From NCBI GenBank assembly GCA_022795735.1, contig JAAWHG010000003.1:1-64000 (forward strand): a stretch of 64,000 nt of DNA, in the 5' to 3' direction. The first letter of the stretch is position 1, and each line of letters starts with the position of its first letter. A model generated the notes under the pieces. That model was not told the origin of the DNA and did not search any database. It was given only the letters and a program-made list of their open reading frames with translations. The translations under genes and the position numbers were made by a program. This document shows, one piece after another, positions 33,568 to 42,532 of this stretch. Origin of the DNA: Oscillospiraceae bacterium (lineage in GTDB: Bacteria > Bacillota > Clostridia > Oscillospirales > Oscillospiraceae).

Positions 33568-34359
33568 ATGAACTATGGTGAACTCAAACGGGCGTCCCGC
33601 GCCTGCCTTGCCGGCAGCAGTACGGCCTATGCGCGGCTGACGCTCCTGTTTCTTCTCTGTCTGTTCGCCTTTACCATCCCCTGCGACACGGTTGCCTGGC
33701 TGCTGAACGCACAGTTAGCCCGGCTGTCCGGTCTGAGCGCCATGGCCGGACGCAACCGGATTGTACTTTGGAGCCTGGTCATTTCGGTGGCATCGTCACT
33801 GGCGGCCTCCCTCTGGCAGATCGGCTATCAGGCTTTCGCCCTGCGCCTGAGCCGGAAGGAAGACGCTTCCTTCCGGACCTTTTTAACCGCCTTTCACCAA
33901 TTCGACCAGTTTTTGCTGCTGCTCCTGCTGCAGGGGGTCCTGATCTTCCTCTGGTCTCTCCTCTTTATGATACCCGGGATTGTGGCCGCTTATCGCTACC
34001 GGATGGCCGCTTTCGCCATGCTGGACAACCCGTCCCTGTCCGCCACCGACGCCCTCAGCGTCTCCAAACGGCTTACCTATGGGCACAAACTGGAGCTGTT
34101 TTTTTTGGACCTCAGTTTCCTCTGGTACACCTTGCCGCTCGCGTTCTTTTCGTTGCTGGTTCTGCTGCCCGACTTTTTCCCCGCCCTCTCGGACGCGGCG
34201 TGCCAGTTGGCGCTGTATGTAGGTTCCGTCGTTCTTTTGCTGGTATGGCAGCGTATCTTCGCCCCCTTTGTGTCGGTCACCATGGCCCATGCCTACGGCT
34301 GGCTCCTTCACTTTGACCGCAGCCGGAGGCCGTCTGTCTTTGGGCATTGGCCGGAATAA
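33568..34359 (+). CDS. DUF975 family integral membrane protein
   Basis: 263 residues from ATG 33568 (GAGGTG site). N-terminal MNYGELKRASRACLAG, six hydrophobic segments, and the conserved MIPGIVAAYRYRMAAFAMLDNPSLSATDAL region are typical of DUF975. Function unknown. It is a single gene; nrdD starts 153 nt downstream with its own promoter. Confidence 0.85.
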   Translation: MNYGELKRASRACLAGSSTAYARLTLLFLLCLFAFTIPCDTVAWLLNAQLARLSGLSAMAGRNRIVLWSLVISVASSLAASLWQIGYQAFALRLSRKEDASFRTFLTAFHQFDQFLLLLLLQGVLIFLWSLLFMIPGIVAAYRYRMAAFAMLDNPSLSATDALSVSKRLTYGHKLELFFLDLSFLWYTLPLAFFSLLVLLPDFFPALSDAACQLALYVGSVVLLLVWQRIFAPFVSVTMAHAYGWLLHFDRSRRPSVFGHWPE

Positions 34360-34375
34360 GCCGTCCCGGCCGCCA

Positions 34376-34391
34376 CCACCATATATTGTGT
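34376..34391. promoter_or_regulatory. NrdR-like box 1
   Basis: CCACCATATATTGTGT matches 14 of 16 positions of the NrdR consensus acaCwAtATaTwGtgt, upstream of the nrdD promoter. Confidence 0.6.
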
Positions 34392-34416
34392 CAATATCAA
34401 CAAAATTTTTTCTTTT

Positions 34417-34432
34417 CCACAAGATGTGTTGA
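34417..34432. promoter_or_regulatory. NrdR-like box 2 (weak)
   Basis: CCACAAGATGTGTTGA matches about 10 of 16 consensus positions and overlaps the nrdD -35. It lies 41 bp from box 1 start-to-start, about four helical turns. Confidence 0.4.
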
Positions 34433-34456
34433 CTTCCTCCAGAATTTCGCTATAAT
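34429..34456 (+). promoter_or_regulatory. Sigma-A promoter of nrdD
   Basis: -35 TTGACT (34429-34434), 16 bp, -10 TATAAT (34451-34456). Confidence 0.8.
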
Positions 34457-34512
34457 GGGATTTACCCGACTGACCGGGGTAAATGTTCAGAACGAGGGAA
34501 TAGGAGAGAGTT

Positions 34513-36714
34513 ATGAAGATCATCAAGCGCAATGGTTCCGAGGTCATTTTTGACATCACCAAAATTATCCAGGCTATTACCAAGGCCAATAACGTCGTCG
34601 CCGAGTCGGAGCGTATGACCCCGATGCAGATTCGCCGCATCGCCGAGAGCGTCGAGCTGGGCTGCATCGGAATGAACCGCTCCCCCGGCGTCGAGGAAAT
34701 CCAGGACATGGTCGAAAAGCAGATCATGGCCCACGGAGCCTTTGAGGTTGCCAAAAAATATATCACCTACCGTTATACCCGCAGCCTCATCCGGCGGGAC
34801 AACACCACCGACGGGCGCATCCTCAGCCTCATTGAGTCCAACAACGAGGAGGTCAAACAGGAAAACTCCAACAAGAATCCCGCCGTCAACGCCGTGCAGC
34901 GCGACTACATGGCGGGCGAGGTGTCCAAGGACATCACCCGGCGCATCCTTTTGCCCCCGGAAATCGTGGAGGCCCACGAGGAGGGTATCATTCACTTCCA
35001 CGACTCCGACTACTTCGCCCAGCATATGCACAACTGCGATCTGGTCAACCTCGACGATATGCTTCAAAACGGTACCGTCATCTCGGGTACCATGATCGAA
35101 AAGCCCCACAGCTTTTCCACCGCCTGCAACATTGCCACCCAGATCATCGCACAGGTGGCGTCCAACCAGTACGGCGGGCAGTCCATCTCCCTGGCCCATC
35201 TGACCCCCTTTGTGGACATCAGCCGCCAGCGGCTGCGCCGGATGGTCAAGGCCGAGTTGGAGGACGCCGGGCTGGACACCAGCCGCCCCATCGTCGAGCA
35301 GATCGCCGAAGCCCGCCTGCGTGAGGAGATCAACCGGGGGGTCCAGATGATTCAGTATCAGGTGGTCACTCTGCTGACCACCAACGGACAAGCCCCCTTC
35401 GTCACCGTCTACATGTACCTCGGCGAGGCCCGCAGCGAGCGGGAACGGGCGGACTTGGCCATGATTATTGAGGAGGTTCTCGTTCAGCGCTGCGAGGGCG
35501 TCAAAAACGAGGCCGGGGTTTGGGTCACCCCCGCTTTCCCCAAGCTGGTATACGTTCTGGAGGAGAGCAACATCCACGAGGACAGCCCCTATTTCTATCT
35601 GACCAAGCTGGCCGCCAAGTGTACCGCCAAGCGCATGGTGCCCGACTATATCTCGGAAAAAAAGATGCTGGAGCTCAAGGGAGACGTCTACGTCTGCATG
35701 GGCTGCCGTTCCTTCCTGACCCCCGACCGCTTCACCGACGCGGGAGCGGGCAACATCGCCAACGCCGGTAATTATGTGCCCGGAGAGCACAAATACTATG
35801 GCCGTTTTAACCAGGGCGTCGTGACCATCAATTTGCCCGATGTGGCCCTCTCCTCGGGCGGCGACTTCGAGAAATTCTGGAAGATTTTTGACGAGCGTTT
35901 GGAACTCTGTCACCGCGCCCTCCTCTGCCGCCATGAGCGGCTCAAGGGCACCCTGTCCGACGCCGCGCCCATCCTCTGGCAGTACGGCGCGCTGGCCCGG
36001 CTGGACAAGGGAGAGCCCATCGACAGGCTGCTCTACGGCGGCTACTCCACCATCTCGCTGGGCTACGCCGGCCTCTATGAATGCGTCCGCTATATGACCG
36101 GCAAATCCCACACCGATCCGAGCGCCACCCCCTTTGCCCTGGAGGTCATGGAGTACCTCAACGACGCCTGCAAGAAGTGGAAAGCCGCTCACGATATCGA
36201 CTTCTCCCTCTACGGTACGCCCCTGGAATCCACCACCTATAAGTTCGCCAAGTGCCTCCAGCAGCGCTTCGGTATCGTCCCCGGCGTGACCGACCGGGCC
36301 TATATCACCAACAGCTACCATGTCCATGTCACCGAGGAGATCGACGCCTTTGAAAAGCTGCGTTTTGAGGCCCAATTCCAGGCCCTCTCCCCCGGCGGGG
36401 CCATCAGTTACGTCGAAGTCCCCGACATGCGGCAAAACCTCGACGCCGTCATCTCGGTGATGCGCTTTATCTATGACAACATCCTTTACGCCGAGCTGAA
36501 TACCAAGAGTGATTATTGTCAGACCTGCGGCTTCGACGGCGAAATCGACATCCGTGAGGACCCCGACGGCAAGCTGGTCTGGGTCTGCCCCAACTGCGGC
36601 AACCGCGACCAGAGCAAGATGAACGTCGCCCGGCGCACCTGCGGCTACATCGGCACCCAGTACTGGAACCAGGGGCGGACGCAGGAAATTCGCGAGCGTG
36701 TACTGCATCTGTAG
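34513..36714 (+). CDS. nrdD: Anaerobic ribonucleoside-triphosphate reductase
   Basis: 733 residues. N-terminal ATP-cone (about 3-95, [14 protein letters not shown]) for allosteric control; catalytic barrel with the substrate-site cysteines; C-terminal zinc site CQTCGF...CPNCGN; glycyl radical site RRTCGYIG near the end. It reduces NTPs to dNTPs under anaerobic conditions after activation by the radical-SAM enzyme NrdG. No nrdG follows; the next gene is pckA, so the activase must be elsewhere. NrdR-like boxes upstream suggest repression by NrdR. Confidence 0.97.
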   Translation: MKIIKRNGSEVIFDITKIIQAITKANNVVAESERMTPMQIRRIAESVELGCIGMNRSPGVEEIQDMVEKQIMAHGAFEVAKKYITYRYTRSLIRRDNTTDGRILSLIESNNEEVKQENSNKNPAVNAVQRDYMAGEVSKDITRRILLPPEIVEAHEEGIIHFHDSDYFAQHMHNCDLVNLDDMLQNGTVISGTMIEKPHSFSTACNIATQIIAQVASNQYGGQSISLAHLTPFVDISRQRLRRMVKAELEDAGLDTSRPIVEQIAEARLREEINRGVQMIQYQVVTLLTTNGQAPFVTVYMYLGEARSERERADLAMIIEEVLVQRCEGVKNEAGVWVTPAFPKLVYVLEESNIHEDSPYFYLTKLAAKCTAKRMVPDYISEKKMLELKGDVYVCMGCRSFLTPDRFTDAGAGNIANAGNYVPGEHKYYGRFNQGVVTINLPDVALSSGGDFEKFWKIFDERLELCHRALLCRHERLKGTLSDAAPILWQYGALARLDKGEPIDRLLYGGYSTISLGYAGLYECVRYMTGKSHTDPSATPFALEVMEYLNDACKKWKAAHDIDFSLYGTPLESTTYKFAKCLQQRFGIVPGVTDRAYITNSYHVHVTEEIDAFEKLRFEAQFQALSPGGAISYVEVPDMRQNLDAVISVMRFIYDNILYAELNTKSDYCQTCGFDGEIDIREDPDGKLVWVCPNCGNRDQSKMNVARRTCGYIGTQYWNQGRTQEIRERVLHL

Positions 36715-36887
36715 GCCTTCGGAAAAAGCCGCTGAAAACTAGGACTCTTTTCCCCCTTCGCCCCTTCCCGCACACCATGTTCTTGTGCAAAACGACGAAT
36801 TGCGCATGCAAGGGAAGTTTTCGGGGAAAAATCATGGAAAAAGCGGCGTGGTTATGTTATACTCAAAACCGGATGATTTCCCCTCTC

Positions 36888-36915
36888 ACAAGCGCCGGAC
36901 ACCCGGCTTGTTTTA
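36888..36915 (+). promoter_or_regulatory. Terminator-like hairpin in the pckA leader
   Basis: ACAAG-c-GCCGG, loop ACAC, CCGG-CTTGT followed by TTTATG. It lies between a -10-like TATACT (36858-36863, preceded by TGT) and the pckA ribosome-binding site, so it may attenuate pckA or end read-through from nrdD. Confidence 0.4.
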
Positions 36916-36941
36916 TGATTTCTGATAAGGAGGACAACCCA

Positions 36942-38546
<1,605 letters not shown>

Positions 38547-38581
38547 GGATATCCTTAGCGGATCCATAGCTATGGACCTTG

Positions 38582-38623
38582 GCAGACATGCTGTGGAGCA
38601 CGCTTCGCGGCATGTCTGCTTTT
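38582..38623 (+). terminator. Terminator of pckA
   Basis: GCAGACATGC pairs with GCATGTCTGC (38610-38619) followed by TTTT. The palindromic element begins in the T-run. Confidence 0.85.
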
Positions 38624-38787
38624 AGAACCTGTATTCACAACCGTTGAACGCCGTCTCGCCAAGTCTTTTGCCGTCCTGCGGCGTTAAAAAATCTTGAAAT
38701 ACACAAAGTATTCCTGCGATTTTTTGCCTTGCAGGCCGGCAAAATCCTTTGGCAATCCGGCATTCCCCGGTTATGAATACAGGTTCT
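38624..38787. repeat. 164-bp imperfect palindrome, MITE-like element
   Basis: The ends are inverted repeats AGAACCTGTATTCA (38624-38637, right arm complement ending 38787); the whole interior is also self-complementary with mismatches, e.g. CTTTTGCCGTCCTGC against GCAGGCCGGCAAAAT. A 3-bp TTA flanks both ends if the repeats are taken from GAACCTG, a possible target duplication. It is non-coding and sits between pckA and the decarboxylase operon. No second copy is seen in the window. Confidence 0.65.
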
Positions 38788-38808
38788 TAATATTTGGAGG
38801 TGCATCTA

Positions 38809-40212
38809 TTGAAAAAGACCGTTCGTATCACCGAAACCGTCCTGCGCGACTCGCAGCAGTCGCTGATCGCCACCCGTATGCCCTTCGCTGACTTCGAAGG
38901 AATCCTGCCTGAAATGGACAAGGCGGGGTATTACTCGGTCGAATGCTGGGGCGGCGCGACCTTCGACAGCTGCCTGCGTTATCTGGACGAAGACCCCTGG
39001 GAGCGCCTGCGCAAAATCCGCGCCGCTATGCCCAATACCCGCCTGCAGATGCTGCTGCGCGGTCAGAACCTGCTCGGTTACAAGCACTCCCATGACGACG
39101 TGGTTGAGAAGTTTGTCCAGCTTTCCATCAAAAACGGTATCGACGTCATCCGCATTTTCGACGCCCTCAACGACTTCCGCAACATCAAAACCGCCCTCGA
39201 GGCCACCAAGAAGTACGCCAATAAGCGCACCATCGCCTCCGGCTGCATCTCCTACACCCAGAGCCCGGTGCACACCGTTGAAAAATACGTCGAGATGTGC
39301 AAGGAGCTCAAGGAAATGGGCTTTGAGACCATCTGCCTCAAGGATATGGCGGGCACTATGAGCCCCTGGGAGGCCGAGCATCTCATCAAGGGCATCAAGG
39401 ACGCCCTGGGCGACACCCCCATCATCCTCCACACCCACTGCACCACCGGCATGGCCTACATGACCCTCACCAAAGCCATTGAGTCCGGGGTGGACGTCAT
39501 CGACTGCGCCACCTCCGCCATGTCCAACGGCACCAGCCAGCCGGCTACCGAGACCATGTTCTACGCCCTCGCCCAGTATGGTATCGACACCGGCCTCAAC
39601 GAGGACGTCATCAACAAGGTCAACGATCACTTCAAGCCCATGAAGCAGAAGTATATTGACTCCGGCCTGCTCAACCCCAAGAGCATGGGCACCGACTCCC
39701 AGGCGCTTGTCTACAAGGTCCCCGGCGGCATGCTGTCCAACATGATCGCCAACCTCAAGGACATGAACGCCATGGATAAGTTTGACGCCGCCCTGGCCGA
39801 AATTCCCTCCGTCCGCAAGGACCTGGGCTATCCGCCGCTGGTCACCCCCCTGTCCCAGATGGTGGGCAACCAGGCCGTTATCAACGTTTTGATGGGCGAA
39901 CGGTACAAGCAAATCTCCACCGAGGTCAAGAACTACTTCAAGGGCGAGTACGGCATCTCCCCCGCACCTGTAGACGAGGCCCTTCAGACCAAGATTCTCG
40001 GCGAGGGCGGCCAGCCGGTCGACTGCCGCATCGAGGACGCCAAGCGCACCGGCGAGGAGTTTAAAAAGGCCAAGGAAGCGCTGGGCGATCTGGCTCGCTG
40101 CGAGGAGGATCTAATCAGTTGGATTTGCTTCCCCGAGCAGACGGTCAAGTTCCTGGAGGCCCGCAAGGCGGAAGCGGAGAAAGTGGTGTCGTACACCATT
40201 GAAGAGGCGTGA
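38809..40212 (+). CDS. oadA: Oxaloacetate decarboxylase alpha (carboxyltransferase) subunit
   Basis: 467 residues from TTG 38809, set by the GGAGGTG site 6 nt upstream. HMGL-like carboxyltransferase barrel: ETVLRDSQQSLIATRMP, MLLRGQNLLGY, the carboxylysine region CLKDMAGTMSPWEA and metal ligands LHTHCTTGMA. A PYC-OADA helical region follows. The C-terminal biotin domain is absent; biotin is carried by the separate protein at 40597. It transfers CO2 from oxaloacetate to biotin. A methylmalonyl-CoA or pyruvate carboxyl-transfer role cannot be excluded but the neighbours favour oxaloacetate. Confidence 0.92.
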   Translation: MKKTVRITETVLRDSQQSLIATRMPFADFEGILPEMDKAGYYSVECWGGATFDSCLRYLDEDPWERLRKIRAAMPNTRLQMLLRGQNLLGYKHSHDDVVEKFVQLSIKNGIDVIRIFDALNDFRNIKTALEATKKYANKRTIASGCISYTQSPVHTVEKYVEMCKELKEMGFETICLKDMAGTMSPWEAEHLIKGIKDALGDTPIILHTHCTTGMAYMTLTKAIESGVDVIDCATSAMSNGTSQPATETMFYALAQYGIDTGLNEDVINKVNDHFKPMKQKYIDSGLLNPKSMGTDSQALVYKVPGGMLSNMIANLKDMNAMDKFDAALAEIPSVRKDLGYPPLVTPLSQMVGNQAVINVLMGERYKQISTEVKNYFKGEYGISPAPVDEALQTKILGEGGQPVDCRIEDAKRTGEEFKKAKEALGDLARCEEDLISWICFPEQTVKFLEARKAEAEKVVSYTIEEA

Positions 40213-40226
40213 GGAGGCGCGACAAC

Positions 40227-40562
40227 ATGAAGCTGAAAATGCCTGTTTCCGACGCCTTGATTACCGCCGTTTTGGGCTATCTGGTGGTCTTCGTCGGCCT
40301 GGCGCTGCTGATGGCTGTGGTTATCATCATGGGCAAGATTATGGTCTCCCGCAGAAACACCGCCGCCGTTGCCGCGCCGGCCGCACCCGCCGCCGCACCC
40401 GTTCCGGTCAAGGCATCCCCCGAGGCTCCGGGCAGCGCCGGTGAGGTTAAGATTCACGACGTTCCCGACCGCGAAGCCGCTATGATTATGGCCATCGTTG
40501 CCGACAAGCTGCGCAAGCCCTTGAACGAGCTGCGCTTTAAATCCATCAAGGAAATTAAGTGA
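40227..40562 (+). CDS. oadG: OadG family sodium pump decarboxylase gamma subunit
   Basis: 111 residues from ATG 40227 (GAGGAGG site). One TM helix (about 12-38), an Ala/Pro-rich linker, and a conserved C-terminal block (DREAAMIMAIVADKLRKPLNELRFKSIKEI). In this family the gamma subunit anchors the complex; the C-terminal extension is typical of clostridial forms. It lies 14 nt after oadA. Confidence 0.85.
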   Translation: MKLKMPVSDALITAVLGYLVVFVGLALLMAVVIIMGKIMVSRRNTAAVAAPAAPAAAPVPVKASPEAPGSAGEVKIHDVPDREAAMIMAIVADKLRKPLNELRFKSIKEIK

Positions 40563-40596
40563 GACGCGGAAACGCCAGTTAGGAGGATCGTATTAG

Positions 40597-40995
40597 ATGA
40601 AATATAAGGTTACGCTGAACGAAAAGACCTATGAGGTAGAGGTAGAGGCGGGCAAGGCCATGCTTCTCGACGAGTACGAGGCCTACGCGCCCGCGCCTGC
40701 TCCCGCCGCCGTCCCGGCTCCCGCGCCTGCCGCCGCAGCCCCTGCCGCACCCGCGCCGGCTCCCGCCGCCGTGACCGCCGCCGGAGATACCATCTCCGCC
40801 CCGATGCCGGGCAACATCCTGCGCATTGAGGTCAACCAGGGCGACGCGGTCAAGAAGGGCCAGACGCTGCTGATCCTGGAAGCCATGAAGATGGAAAATG
40901 AAATTGCCGCTCCGCGCGACGGTACGGTGGCCCAGATCGTGACCGCCAAGGGGGCTGTGGTGGAGACCGGAACGCCGCTGCTGGTTCTGGCGTAA
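40597..40995 (+). CDS. Biotin carboxyl carrier protein of the decarboxylase
   Basis: 132 residues. N-terminal KYKVTLNEKTYEVEVE, a 40-residue Ala/Pro linker (APAPAPAAVPAP type) and a biotinyl domain with the biotin-lysine motif EAMKMENE (Lys near residue 98). It carries carboxybiotin between the alpha subunit and the membrane beta subunit. Confidence 0.94.
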   Translation: MKYKVTLNEKTYEVEVEAGKAMLLDEYEAYAPAPAPAAVPAPAPAAAAPAAPAPAPAAVTAAGDTISAPMPGNILRIEVNQGDAVKKGQTLLILEAMKMENEIAAPRDGTVAQIVTAKGAVVETGTPLLVLA

Positions 40996-41007
40996 GGAGG
41001 AAGCCGC

Positions 41008-42324
41008 ATGGATATTTTAGCAACCCTTTCCAAGCTGGTCAATGAGTCTGGCTTCGCGGGGTTTGTGGCGTCGGGGGGTTGGAAAAACCTCATTATGATC
41101 GCCATTGCCTGCGTCCTGCTCTACCTCGGCATCCACAAGAAGTTTGAGCCGCTGCTGCTGGTCGGCATCGCCTTCGGCGTTCTGCTGACCAACCTCCCCG
41201 GCGGCGGGCTGTATCACATGGAGATGTGGGACGCCTACATTCAGGAGGCCCCCTACGACGTGGTAAATGACAAGGCCCTCTATACAAAAACCGACGATGA
41301 CGTGATCGTTTTTACCGACGCAGAGGTCGCCGCCTATATGCAGGCGAACGGCCTCTCGGAGGGGGATGTGGTCACCCACATCGCTTTCACCGACATCATT
41401 CACCACGGCGGCCTGCTTGACATCCTCTATATCGGCGTCAAAGCTGGAATTTATCCCTGCCTGATCTTCTTGGGCGTGGGCGCGATGACCGACTTTGGAC
41501 CCCTGCTGGCCAACCCCAAGAGTCTCCTGCTCGGCGCGGCGGCGCAGTTGGGCGTGTTCCTGGCTTTCTTCGGCGCACTGATGCTGGGCTTTGCGGGGAC
41601 TGAGGCCGCATCGATTGGCATCATCGGCGGCGCGGACGGACCGACGGCCATCTATCTGACCGGCCTGCTGGCCCCCCACCTGCTCGGCCCCATCGCCATC
41701 GCCGCCTATTCCTATATGGCGCTGATTCCGATGATTCAGCCCCCCCTGATGCGGATGCTGACCACCGAAAAGGAGCGCAGCGTCAAAATGGAGCAGGCCC
41801 GCGAGGTGTCCAAGACCGAGAAGATTCTCTTCCCCATCGTGGTCGCCGGCTTCGTGATCCTGCTCATCCCCTCCACTGCCCCCCTGATCGGCTGCCTGAT
41901 GTTCGGCAACCTGCTTCAGGTGACCGGCGTCACCCAGCGCTTGGGCGACACCGCGCAGAACGCGCTGATGAACATCGTCACGCTGTTCCTCGGCATCAGC
42001 GTGGGCGCCACCACCGTCGCCTCCCGCTTCCTCTCCTTCCAGACGCTGGCAATTATCGTTCTGGGCCTCGTCGCCTTCGGCTTCTCGACGATGGGCGGCC
42101 TGTTCGTGGGCAAACTGATGTATAAGCTCTCGGGCGGCAAGATCAACCCGCTGATCGGTTCCGCCGGCGTATCCGCCGTACCAATGGCGGCACGCGTATC
42201 CCAGGTCGAGGGCCAAAAGGCCAATCCGAGCAACTTCCTGCTGATGCACGCCATGGGTCCCAATGTGGCCGGCGTCATCGGTTCCGCCATCGCCGCCGGC
42301 TTCCTGCTGGCCGTGTTTGGATAA
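41008..42324 (+). CDS. oadB: Sodium-translocating decarboxylase beta subunit
   Basis: 438 residues, about 9-11 TM helices. Conserved GGADGPTAIYL (the Asp required for Na+ and carboxybiotin) and the GSAGVSAVPMAAR motif near the C-terminus are intact. It decarboxylates carboxybiotin and exports Na+. A charged segment of about 55 residues (MEMWDAYIQEAPYDVVNDKALYT... to ...DVVTHIAF) is inserted before GGLLDILYIGV and should lie outside; the Klebsiella protein lacks it. It is the last gene of the four-gene operon. Confidence 0.94.
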   Translation: MDILATLSKLVNESGFAGFVASGGWKNLIMIAIACVLLYLGIHKKFEPLLLVGIAFGVLLTNLPGGGLYHMEMWDAYIQEAPYDVVNDKALYTKTDDDVIVFTDAEVAAYMQANGLSEGDVVTHIAFTDIIHHGGLLDILYIGVKAGIYPCLIFLGVGAMTDFGPLLANPKSLLLGAAAQLGVFLAFFGALMLGFAGTEAASIGIIGGADGPTAIYLTGLLAPHLLGPIAIAAYSYMALIPMIQPPLMRMLTTEKERSVKMEQAREVSKTEKILFPIVVAGFVILLIPSTAPLIGCLMFGNLLQVTGVTQRLGDTAQNALMNIVTLFLGISVGATTVASRFLSFQTLAIIVLGLVAFGFSTMGGLFVGKLMYKLSGGKINPLIGSAGVSAVPMAARVSQVEGQKANPSNFLLMHAMGPNVAGVIGSAIAAGFLLAVFG

Positions 42325-42378
42325 CGCTGCGGAAGTCAAGCCTTTGGTATATTTTCCCTGGAATCTTATAAACATTTC

Positions 42379-42421
42379 AGACCCGCCTCAAACAATATGA
42401 GGCGGGTCTTGTCCATTTTTC
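42379..42421 (+). terminator. Terminator of the decarboxylase operon
   Basis: AGACCCGCCTCA/TGAGGCGGGTCT stem (42379-42409) followed by a T-rich tail. Confidence 0.88.
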
Positions 42422-42474
42422 TCCGCGAATATCTGCCAGATTGCCCGCTGAGCCGACAATTTACAATTCTTTGC

Positions 42475-42503
42475 TTGCTTTTCTCCTGCCTTCTATGTAT
42501 AAT
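42475..42503 (+). promoter_or_regulatory. Promoter of the polysaccharide operon
   Basis: -35 TTGCTT (42475-42480), 17 bp, -10 TATAAT (42498-42503), about 30 nt before the ATG. Confidence 0.78.
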
Positions 42504-42532
42504 TATGATCATAAAGTAAGGAGGCACATTCC

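Noticed and set aside
34462..36708. 748-codon minus-strand frame opposite nrdD
   Set aside because: A mirror frame produced by high GC and codon bias; nrdD is unmistakable by its glycyl-radical and zinc motifs.
38624..38787. Insertion sequence
   Set aside because: No transposase frame; it is only 164 bp and wholly self-complementary, so it is at most a non-autonomous element.
40683..40780. Tandem Ala/Pro-coding repeats as a CRISPR-like array
   Set aside because: These are short codon-level repeats of the linker in the biotin carrier protein, with no spacers.
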